Source: Lethocerus indicus
Taxonomy: Eukaryota > Arthropoda > Insecta > Hemiptera > Belostomatidae
Assembly: GCA_019843655.1 (NCBI GenBank)
Contig: JACDQD010000004.1
Location: forward strand, 28,221,872 to 28,285,871
Direction of reading: 5' to 3'
DNA: 64,000 bases
Made by a program: the position numbers and the translations under genes. Shown here in pieces: positions 25,101 through 36,316 of this stretch. How positions within the stretch are numbered: position 1 is the stretch's first letter; every line of letters begins with the position of its first letter. The notes under the pieces are model-generated. The model was not told where the DNA came from, ran no database searches, and was given only the letters and a program-made list of their open reading frames with translations.

Positions 25101-28100
25101 GGTATCAGTGAGTATCCAAATAGGTAAAGACTGGCAATGGCGATATGTAGAAACCGGCCAAAAGTCTGCAAATTATGAACATAAAGTTAAAAAATGAATG
25201 TGTGGTTTTTCATGTTTCTTCCCCGCCCATTAGATTGGCAAAATATAGGAGGCGTGTTATAACTTGAAGTCGGTTTAGAGTTGTGTCAACCAGAAGCGGA
25301 AATGGCACTTTATTGCAAACATCGTGTGGAAGAAGTTTCGTTCGCGTTTTTGCGGCTCTATTATCGAGAAATTCTCTGGATTGGAATTTTTATAATTCGG
25401 GTGACTGGACCGTTGCCTTATAAATTTGAGGTGGCATGTTCGGTTTAGCGACCACACCTGGACAAAAGCTGGTATCGTTGTTACATTAAAATGGTTAATT
25501 ACTCCACCGACGGATTTACTTTTTAGTCCGTGTCTTTCATCACTAAATCCTTGTATAATCTACGTTGGATCGCGCAAGTCATAAGGAATCCGTTAATCCT
25601 GGGATGCACTATTTCAGCGACTGAAATAGTTTCGTGATGTCACGTACGACTGGAATGATGACGCAATCAACTGCGGTCAAGTATTATCACCTAATGACAT
25701 CACTTTTACCGGTTCCAGTCCGCTCCGCTACCTCAGTAATGCATTACCGCTCCTGTCGGTAATGCAATCGGCTGCTGTACCGACCGTAGTAATGTGCCAG
25801 TATTGACAAACTGACAGTGTAGTAATAGTGCTGTGCGGATGCTTCGGCAGATGCCCGACCTACGGTTATTTTACTGGAACAAACAAGCGGGAGAGGACAA
25901 CGAATTCGACAAATTTTGTAGTGAGAGGCTGCCATGTTTCCTGCGTTTGACCTCAACACAGCTCAATTTTCAGTGCGAAGTAATATCCTCATTTTAAGGA
26001 TTTAAAACTGTTTTGAGAGAATTAGGTAGTTGATAAATATTATAATATATTGATTTTGTTGTACTAAATTTATTGTTCTAATTGAAGCATTTTTACAGTT
26101 TAACAAATATATAAAGTAAAGAAAATTCGTGTTCTTGTACATGATTTATGATGCCTATAAAGGTGTTAGTTTGAAGAGTTTGCCTTTCGTAAATAGTCAT
26201 TGATTTCGGACACGTAGCTTTTGCTTATGTTGTTTTTGGTTGGAGAGGGAGAGTAGCACTCCCATTTGAAACGACCCCATAAATTATTTGGTTCTCACTT
26301 TGCAATTGGGAAAATTGTGCATTCGTGCAAGAGATTTATCGCCCCTGACATGAATCCCCCCCCCCTGCGCCCCTCTTAATATTGTGCTTTTAAGTCGTAA
26401 AGTGAACAAATAGGGCACTTTTATTGTTTGCATTGTTCTTGTTGAAGAAACTGAAAAACAAAAAACAACGAAGAATAATCACAGTTCCTTTGACTTTGTT
26501 GAAGCTCAAACGCTAAATCCAACTTCAGAAGTTGGTGTAACGCTAGATTTGAAAGTATTGCATTTGAATTGCTTATAACTCATATATTTAAACAAATGTA
26601 AATTAGGCAATAAATATATCTCATAATTCATACTTTTCATTATTATCAAGTTTCGTTTTTATAAGACGTTACCACTAGTATTCAGAACTGGTTGTGCAAC
26701 GAATGATTTTCAAAAATGTTGAGCGTATTATGTCGTCTGAAAAGGTTTATTTTATGAAAATACCAGACTCGTCTTATAAATATTGCTGTAGTGTATAAAA
26801 TATTTGGTGTTTGTCAGTGTCAGTTGTTGTAAAACTGCAAAACTCTTTCACCATTTTCGTGGCTATCCGTGCCTCTTTGATTACTCACATGAAAATTGTC
26901 AAAAATGTTTGTCTCCTCTGAAGGTAACGGAAAAAATAATCAGCGTTTGACGCACACGCCTTAATGAGGTTTCGGGTTGGCCGTTATGAAAATTAGAGCT
27001 CTTTTCAGGTTCTCATTGTAACGTTGGAAAAAAACTAACGTCTCTGACGACTGCGGTATCTTTTGTCCTACCACAGAGTTTAATGAACTTATAAATACAT
27101 TATAAATGTACTTTTATCGCGAGCTGTTGACAATTTATTCGAATATTTGCACATAAATCTGTTCTGTCGCATCCTATATGTAGTAAGGTCAGCCTTCGTT
27201 GATGAGAACCTTTAGATAGCCATCGAATTATCGATTTCTTGAAACATATCTAAAATAATTAACTCAAATATTATTATTTCCAGGCAACATTTACTTTGAA
27301 TGCTCATGTATTATTAATTGTAACAAATCTTAATTTGGAGGTCTTTTATAAATTTAGATCGTTCTCACAGAATTACTAGTATTTATTTAATATCGGGTAT
27401 AAATAGACTAATGCAAAAGAGCACATTATACACAGATCTTCAAATTAACGGTTTTTCATTATTCGGTCATTAACGTGTTGTGTTTTGTATGCACTCAGCC
27501 TTTCTATTTTTATACGCTCATAAACAAAATCGTTTCCATCACTCTGCATCGTTACTAGTGATTAGACGGTGGTTAGTGCAACAGTTCGGATAGAATGCAT
27601 CGGTCATCGCACCTGCATACGTATGTCGGAAAAGTTGAAGCCGGTAGCGATTTGGCTCAACTAACTTCTGAAATTGTCATTCCCGAGTGTCATATATTTG
27701 GTGTACGATTACAGGGATTGTAGGGAAGTTCTGGCGGAGGAGTCCCGATCAGAAAAGGGCAGTCGGCCCGCGGGATAGGGGCCGGTGCGGGATATCAATC
27801 AGGCGGGCATGGCGTGAAATACACGCTGCACTTTATACGCGCACTTTGTTCCCCGTTAAATGGACCGGCTCTGGATTTATACAACTCTTAAAATACGCCG
27901 TTCAATTGGCGGTGTGTCGCCGGCCGTTTTCAACGCATCTATAGTGAGACCCCCTGCCCGCCCTCGTGTTTATTGTACCACTTTAGTTATTTTGGGACGG
28001 AGTGACTTCAAAGTGGACGGAATTCAAATATAAAATTCGAAATTTCGACGCTAAGTAAAAAAGAAAACCAAAATGTAGAGTCTATTATGAAATTCACTAT

Positions 28101-28229
28101 TTAAACTAAAACCTATCTAGTTTTTTTTAGTGGCATTGAAAATGATTTGAAATACGACCTTCAGTGAGACAGTGATATCTAGTTTAACGTACCTGTTTTG
28201 TGGCCAGCGAGGGGTTGGTATAACATCTT
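22106..28229. other. non-coding stretch with small foldbacks
   Basis: No gene is recognised. It contains a cluster of short hairpins at 23762-23818, a perfect 10-bp hairpin ACTATTTCAG/CTGAAATAGT at 25608-25630, a run of ten C at 26356-26365, and GC-richer patches at about 24290-24430, 25640-25960 and 27690-27960. Open frames reach about 100 codons without any recognisable domain. Confidence 0.55.
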
Positions 28230-28310
28230 AGATTTCTTGTGTTTCTGTCTCCAAATAGCAAAATAGCGAAAGACCAAACCAGCGAGAGGAGATAGAAACA
28301 CACGAAATCT
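28230..28310. other. 81-nt hairpin with 23-bp stem
   Basis: The arm at 28230-28252 pairs with 28288-28310 over 23 positions with two mismatches, closing a 35-base loop. The sequences are AGATTTCTTGTGTTTCTGTC and, in reverse complement, AGATTTCGTGTGTTTCTATC, each plus three bases. The octamer CCAGCGAG occurs just outside the left arm (28204-28211) and again next to the right arm (28279-28286). Stem and loop sizes are compatible with an animal miRNA precursor or a short foldback transposon. Neither arm matches an insect miRNA I know. Confidence 0.45.
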
Positions 28311-29630
28311 ACTGTGATATCTCTCCCATTTTAGACTTCTAGACCCACATTTCTCTTCGATTATCATTGTCCCTATGACGTCTTAATAATCGACGGAAGT
28401 AATATCGACATTAAGTTATTGTTTTTTTCTATATCGATACATGCACCCTACTTGGCAGATATACGATTAGATACAATTACCTAACGTGCATCTCACGTTA
28501 ATCATATGTTTTCAGTTATGAACTGATATTACCAATATCTATATTTCCATCAAAGCGAGTTTAAAACCGTAAAAAATATTTCAACTTTTTATTTATTACG
28601 CTAATTTTCCGGGATTGCATTTACTATTGTACTTAATTTTCCATTCTTTCATTGACTATTAATAATTTACCTGCGTCAAATACAAAAACGTCCTATTCAT
28701 ATTATATTACGAACATTTTTATCTCGTGATTTATTTGGTCCGGTTTTGGTAATCAGCGGTTTAACTGAATTATAAATATTGTTTTTTGTCTATCTGTGAC
28801 CTGCAGTCTGAGTCCCACAACCCAGGGAATGTCGGGTTGATTAATGACTCCGTTAAGTCAGACTTAATAAACAATCGTGTAGCTCGTAAATCATCATTAC
28901 ATCGATCGTTGAAAACGAGAATTGTTTTCGTTATTAAAAAAATTGTTAATGGAAATTTCAGACGCAGATTATGTCCATAGGCATCGCGATGGCCACATTA
29001 TTTTCATCGACTTATGTTGCGGTTCTATACTGAGCACGAAATTATCTTAATATATCTCTTATTTATTAATATTATTAATTATAAATATATGTCATCGATG
29101 TCTAATTATGTGTTTAAATTAGGTTTCGATATAATGTTTTAGTTGAACCTATTTCACTTTGTATATTTCTTATTTCATAATTGTCCGCTTATTACTATTT
29201 TCTACTATATATTCAATTTTCGATACGCACTGAGTAAATATAAATATGCGATATGCCGAAGCCAAATTTTGTCCTAATACTCCTCCACACCGGAAATAGC
29301 GACTTTAGGGGTGTCGGGGTTCCGGTTTATTGGGGGTCATAAAATTTTATAGGGAGACACGCAGCCTTTCAGCTACCCGGCCGGCCCCTCGGCCCTCCCG
29401 AATTAGTATGAAAACCCGGGGCCCGCGTAAAATGGGCAGTTAAAATATTGTTTTATTGTTCCGCCTCTCTGTTTATACCTCGGCCAACCTCATATTTATT
29501 GTTGCGAATCTTAGGCCCAAATAAATCCGCAAATTCTCGCTACCAGTTACGCCAAGTGAACAAAGTATTTTGCATACATAGTCATGTATTACTTCGTCCA
29601 TTATTCTGATTTTGATTGGGAAATTGATTA
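28311..29630. other. non-coding stretch, nothing seen
   Basis: The stretch is AT-rich with one GC-rich patch at about 29280-29430. The longest open frame is about 64 codons and is not recognisable. No repeat or RNA gene is seen. Confidence 0.6.
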
Positions 29631-29632
29631 TA

Positions 29633-30038
29633 TGAGCCGTTTATTTTGAAAGTGGCCTAACTCCATTTTTCAGTTTTTCCGGTTGTCATGGTTACATGCA
29701 CAACTTTATGTAATTTATCAGTAAAGCATTTCAGTTTGCTTTTAATCCGAGCAAATACGATAATTTTTGACACTTAAGTTTTCAGAGTTAGTTCAATAAT
29801 TGAACTGTGCAGTTTGAAAGTGGCCTTACTCCATTCTTGATAAGAAAACGAATATTATTCGCTTAATAATTGCCACTATTTTAATAAGAACTATAAATTT
29901 AACGCCCTTAGACACACTTAAGCAGTGTGACACATTAGTATCCTATACGTATATTTTTAAATTCATTGAAACGCAAACCCTTAAATATCTCGATTTGAAG
30001 ATAAATTGACTTAGGCCACTTTCAAAATAAATGGCTCA
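29633..30038. mobile_element. 406-bp MITE with 39-bp terminal inverted repeats
   Basis: The left end begins TGAGCCGTTTATTTTGAAAG and continues GTGGCCTAACTCC. The reverse complement of the right end begins TGAGCCATTTATTTTGAAAG and continues GTGGCCTAAGTCA. The two ends agree at about 35 of 39 positions. TA flanks both ends (29631-29632 and 30039-30040), consistent with a TA target-site duplication of the Tc1/mariner type. The interior has no transposase frame, so it is non-autonomous. A third copy of the motif (TTTGAAAGTGGCCTTACTCC) lies inside at 29813, in the same direction as the left end. The superfamily is inferred only from the TA flanks. Confidence 0.88.
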
Positions 30039-30040
30039 TA

Positions 30041-33000
30041 TTGTGGTATTATCACTGTTGCACTCCGAAACATTGAAGAAATAAGTAATAATGAAATTTA
30101 GTAGCGGTCGTTGCACACTCAGTAGACCATTTTTTAAGTTTTAACCGACCGGCTATTTAACCTTCACTTCTGAATTAATTTCTTCTTCTTCATCTTCGGC
30201 GTATTTTTTTCTCGTTTTCGAAGTAAACGCACCCCTTATTCCTGTCGCCCAGATACACACACGGATTCACACGGACGGACCAAATAAAATCGTATTTTTA
30301 GAGGTCTAATGGGTGCCAAAACTTAAAATAAATTCGACGGAAAACGAATCCACACAATTTTATAGCCACCGAAGTAACATTTCGTACTCAGAACGATGCG
30401 AATTACACAAATAATCTTCAGACGAAAGAAGGCGGAACCACCGTACATTTTAAAAAGGGCGGGTGAGTTTATTGAATGGTTGAAAAATAGTGCTTTAACG
30501 TAGAGGTCAATCAAAAGGATGTATAGGAATTAAAATTTGAAAATAACAGTAAAGCCTATTTGTTCTCAAGCTTACCGGTTTCTCGCCATAGCCAGTAGCA
30601 ATGCGATAGTAACACAGTGAGGTGAAACGTCTTGTCAGCACTGCCAATTAGGTGGTGGTTTTAGTTATTGAGTTTGTATCCAACTCGGTTCTGTTTTTGT
30701 TATTTTATTGTTGTTTGCTCGTCTGAACGTTTGTTTTCTCATTCGATAGGATGGCGTGTGGTCTAGGCTTGCCTATCTCCTGTGTTTAGGGCATGTCCCA
30801 CGCAACAGTTCTTCCCGATTTTCACTATCTCACTATATTACCAACGACGATGGCGTTGGATTTATTTTTAATATTATAAATGAACACAAACGCTCTGAAT
30901 TAAAGTGTCCATGAAAGCTTTTAAATAATGGGTTTATAATAGTATAACATTTTTAATGAATAAAAAACGAGAAAACAGCGACGTATCCTAAAATTTAATT
31001 AAACTCGAGGATTTCACACACACACATATTACTGTGGTCCACATAATTTCCACATACTAGCAACATAAATAACTTTGTTTTAAGAACGCTATGTTATCAA
31101 ATATCTTGGCCAACACGAATACAGGTGAAGTTTGAACGAAAATTCAATTCGACAATGAATTCAATAACCCCTCGCTCTTTAATAAGAGGTTATTAGTTTT
31201 GGGCGGTTACCGAGTGCCAAATGCACTTATGGCCCCCGCCGCCCTCAACTCGCGTAAAACGAACTTGATTTCCATTCCTGAATAAAATATAGTCCCGGAT
31301 AACCGATTGGAATCGGTTTAAAACTATCCAATACCGCGGATGAGTGATTCGCCGCGAAATACCACCGGAACGGCGTTCATCATGAAGCTCGGTTTCAGAA
31401 ACCGTTAACTGTTGAATAAATTAACAATCAACGTGCTTTTCATCCCTTTCGAGTATCATCGAAAGCAAAACCGTTGGCATTATTTTTGAGGTATACCGAG
31501 GAGAATAGTTATAATATTATTAACAATCTATAACAATTATAACTCCCTAGAACCTAACAGTAATAAAAGTAATAGTTCTGTACCGATTGACCAGAATTAG
31601 CTTATATTCATGGACTTCTGTTAATAAAACATTTTTTGTAGGTATTCCAATATTTTTTCTTATGGCTTTATTTTACTCGGAAATTTGAAACACGATATTC
31701 AGTAAATTTCGGATTAATTCTAAAATCTTAAGACCGGATTATGTGACCTATAATTCATGATATATTACGTACTGACGCGTTCTTTTAATCGTTCATAAAT
31801 TCACCCTAGACAATTCGGATTCGTTTAAAATTTTCTCGCAAATCTACGTTCTGACAATGGGTGAATATGTAGACATTTCACGGTGTCGTGGATTCTTGTT
31901 TTCGAAATGAAATTCAACTGAATATCTCCGAGATGAAATCTCAAAGTCAATAATGAGTTCAATGAATATAATGACGGAGTGTTGGTTGGTGGGAAGAACG
32001 GGGTGAAACAACTCTACAGGGCGACTAACTCCATTGCCGGCTACAAGATGATCTTTCAATCTTGTTCCTCCTCTCCGACTTAATAAGAGTTTTGCCTCCT
32101 AACGAATAGTACTTGTCCCTCCAAGAAATAACTCACTTGTCGCCCGCCCCCTAGAGCGATACCGGCGCTTTAATTTTAACTTTTACAGCCTAATTCTATT
32201 TCGGGGCGGGGATATTTTTTTTTCAGCCCAGTCCACGCTGCGCGTTCGGGACAATTTTTTTTTTTTTTTATTTAATAATGAAAATCGCGGGCGGAGACTG
32301 TTGAAAACAGTGCCGTAACGATACTGGTAGAGTTCTCATTAACTTTCTCTGGAAATAGCTTTTCTCACCGTTGTAATTACTATTCTTAAAACTTACCCTT
32401 AAAGACGTCCGTCAGTATGGAAATTGAAATTTCTTGTCTACTTATTTTTTACGCTCGAGAGGTATGATTTCTTCCAGCTGGAATTAGTCGTTGTAGTGAG
32501 TTTTTTTTTCATTCATACCATTCTGCAGACTGGCACAAACCGCATATAAATTCTTAATTTGGGCCGCATCTGCTGGCGTATGACTCCGTGAACGGTAGCC
32601 CCGAATTGTGTTCTATTAATACCTCAGTGGTTGTGAGGTGTGTAGTTCACTTGTAATTGTTCAGATTGTAGTATCCGGTTAATGTGATCTGGGATCGTGG
32701 GGTCACTATAATGGTATAATCCAATTTACCCCCCGGTGTCCTCTAAGAGCATCAGCAGTGGATTGTTATTCAGAAGCTATTCTCACGCGTTACTGTGATG
32801 TTCCTTAGTAGGACTTTACCGATAACCTATAATTATTAAACACACATTTTTTCAATAAGTTTGAGTAGAACATTGTAATCTATTGTATATTTATAGGATG
32901 AGTTGTGTTTGCACTATGAGCATTGTGTTTCAATTGGTAACCTCCGTGTTTTAGGGACAAGAAGAGCGAGAAGTAGAAAATCACGATCCATTTGTGCATT

Positions 33001-36000
33001 TAAGTTTAATCGTTATCAGAACGAAAGAATATTTTTTCTGAAAGAAAAAAATCCTGAAAAACATTACACTCATTAGGATATTTCTATGTACAATTGAATA
33101 TTTAGATTATTCAGCGTGGGCCACGTAGGCGTCGAATCGTCTCAAATATCGATGGTTTTATTACGGGCTGCAAAATCTTATAAACGGATGAAAACCAATG
33201 CGTAGGAAGAAATAATTCATTAAGGTTATCTTATTTGTCCACCATTAGGTTATCTAAGCCCACAATTTGTGTTTCTTTTGATCTTTAGGTTTATGCACAC
33301 TCCCGAATATACCAAACCAAAGCTTGTGCATTTTCTTTCTCATTCTAAAAGTTCGATTAACACATTTCATAACCTTTCATCCCCCGTCCATTTTAATAGG
33401 TTTTGTTGGTTAAAAATAAAATTGATTTTCCGATAGCCGAAATGGAAGAATTAAGTACGCTTTGTGACGATTTTGTTTGATTATTCATAATATTACAAAT
33501 AATAACTGGGCCCGGTGTTAAATGCAAGTATCGTCGGCGCATTACGAGCAGAAGATTGCAATTGCTCACCTTGTTGGTTTGAATTCGTCCAGTATTCAGG
33601 GTAGTAAGTGAGGTAGTGTCGTGTCGGGTTCCCCGAGGACAGTGTCGGGGGTGTGGGGGAGGCCTAAATAATACATGGCCCCCTGAATGCACAACGGCAC
33701 TAGAAATACATTACTGCACGATGCATTATGAACCCCCGGGGCTGGCTCGATACCTGCCCGCCAATCGATGATCCTCCCAGCCACCGCACACCGTAAACCT
33801 ATTTCGGTAATTAATACCGATCCGTTTTCCCTGCTTCGAACGCTGTATTTGTTTTTCATTTACCCCATTCTCTCGTGGCCAGTACCGTATCAGTTTTAGG
33901 TATGAAATAATACTTTCACCGCTCTGCCGGCGTACGATACCGGGGTTGGATCGCCCACCTGAATATACCATAGCTCTTGTCTTGTCTAGGGACATTTATA
34001 GTAACGAACCACTTCGCAGGTGTGCTGTGATTACGGTGGCCCGGGTAACACATGACGGTCTTATACCGGTTTTATAAAGACAACTTGCGCAGGAAATTTG
34101 CTAGTAAGTTTCGGAAATGGACATGTCTCTGCTCCGGGAGGAAGAAATTCTGATTTACCCGGCCAATCTGGACGGTCTGGTATCAATTACACTATAGGAT
34201 TCAATAACTTTTTTTTGAAAAATTAATTTTTCGGATAAAAATCTATCTATTTTCATTTTTACGTTTGAGAATCGTGCCTCTGGGGAGCTAAATATGCATT
34301 GAAAGTATATCCCACGCGTGTTCACTCACCCCGTAGTTCACTTCTGACCTTTGAAAGGGTTATTTAAGAAGGCGTTTTGGTAATGAAAATAAAACTCGCT
34401 GACCGGTATTTTTTTTACGTTAACACGCAAAATCCAGGTTTCTGAATGAACATATCAATAATACGATTTAATATTACATCTATGTAATGTGAAACTCTTT
34501 ACTGGTGAATTCACCAGAATTCAGTATTACCGTAATTCCGTTTTTAATACCTCTATATCGGGGGTTCACATTCATAAAAATCGCTTCTACTCGTGTGTAA
34601 TTTTAATTACACAGCTCGCCCACCCGATGGTGAATGATTTCGCGCAATGGGCAGAAGCGGACTTTCTCCGAATTAATATAACGAAGATCTCTGGAGTTTG
34701 TGAGATTCTGAATAAGTGATATGTACAGGGATGGGGCTGACAGATTCCTCAATCTGCAGCTTTTAATTGAACCCAGTTCGAGTTATACCGGCGTCTATAG
34801 AACAAATAAAGCCCTCTTTAAAAAGCCGGACTTTCTCGATTGAGTTCTTTTCACTCCCGGTTCGTTTTACAGATCGGCCAATATTGAAACGTTAATCTAA
34901 AACCAATATTATTACTTCCCACTTTTCAAACATTATGATTGATAATAACTGAGAACGTTATACAATTTTATAAATAAACAATTATGTGTCATTTATTTGA
35001 ATACATTCATTAGTTACCCTACGGAAGCAATTAGATTCACGGAAAAAAGATTCAATCGCATAAATCAAAATCATTATAAAAATATTTAAATTTATTGTTA
35101 TTTTTTATTAATACAGTGCATTATATTATAATACAACCAAATTTTTTGAATTGAAAATTTAATAAATAAAAATATTTTGATGTAAAATTAGTCTTCCGTA
35201 TTTTATAATAAGTTCAAATGTTAATTATCTAAAGTGTTTGCAGTGTATGCAACCGATCAGGTAAATACAAAATTTGTTTGCGAATACTTAGCGATAAAAT
35301 AAAATAGGGGGTTCTTAAAAAAAGCCTATTCTATAAACGTTATTCCCGATTTATTTCCCAGTCGATTGATGGTAATACCTTTAAAAAGTAATATCGAGGT
35401 GAGTGGAGGTTGTGTAAGATTCTGGGTCCGGTCGGTGGGCTGCTCTTTGGTGCTTCCTCATGCAAAACTGAGGGGACCGGGTCGGTTGCCCCTGAGAGTT
35501 CTAATTTCCATAAAAGCTTTTCTTGGATTTGGCCTCCCACGGCTTTGTTTTGCCACTCAACGCATTTTGCCGTCGAACTTTTCGACTTCACTTTTTTTTT
35601 CTTTTGTGCCCTCGCTCGAACGGCAAAATGATTCGCAGGAGGAATGAAAAAAAACAGCGATTTTTGATAAACCGCCGTTTTAAAACTAACATTTGTTTTT
35701 TTTTACTCTCGACTATATATACCTTAAGACTAGAATTTAGTCTGACCATTTTGAACTTAACTTTTATACTGAGATTGTAAACAATACTCAGATATTTAAC
35801 AAAACTATCCCTAAAATTGAATATACTCTAGAAGGTATTCCCCGTAAATCTGCTAAAACATTTATATAAAGGACAACTTTTAAGAACCACAATTTGATTT
35901 TCGTATTAGATATTCGCGAATAAATTCCAGATTGCAATTGTATGAAATTTAGTTAAATAACATTTGAAGATATATTATACAATCTCTATTTATGGCACTA

Positions 36001-36230
36001 TTTTGGCTCCTATATTTCCGATAGATATATGGCGAGAGCCCTGCGTTTAATGTATGGAATTCTTTGCGAAGTCAAATTCTTGAATCAGTTTTCCCAAGTA
36101 GCATCGCCTCCCTTGTCGGATATATATGCGCTGTGCCCAGGGGGCAAGGGGCCGGCTGAGTGAAGAACTAATTGAGTGGGTTAAGTGGTCCGCGTCCAGT
36201 AATTGATTGTTGATTCATTACTGGGAGGTT

Positions 36231-36234
<4 letters not shown>
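30041..36234. other. non-coding stretch, no gene recognised
   Basis: The stretch is AT-rich with GC-richer patches at about 31200-31270, 33600-33980 and 35410-35640. It contains a T15 run at 32255-32269 and a perfect 16-bp palindrome CTGGTGAATTCACCAG at 34502-34517. A short open frame near 34490-34719 has a faint reverse-transcriptase-like wording, discussed in the findings. None of the other frames (99 codons or fewer) is recognisable. Confidence 0.55.

Positions 36235-36312
<78 letters not shown>
36235..36312. repeat. (CT)39 microsatellite
   Basis: This is a perfect CT run of 78 bp, the longest simple repeat in the window. It is a homopurine-homopyrimidine mirror tract and so could form triplex DNA. 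Confidence 0.98.
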
Positions 36313-36316
<4 letters not shown>

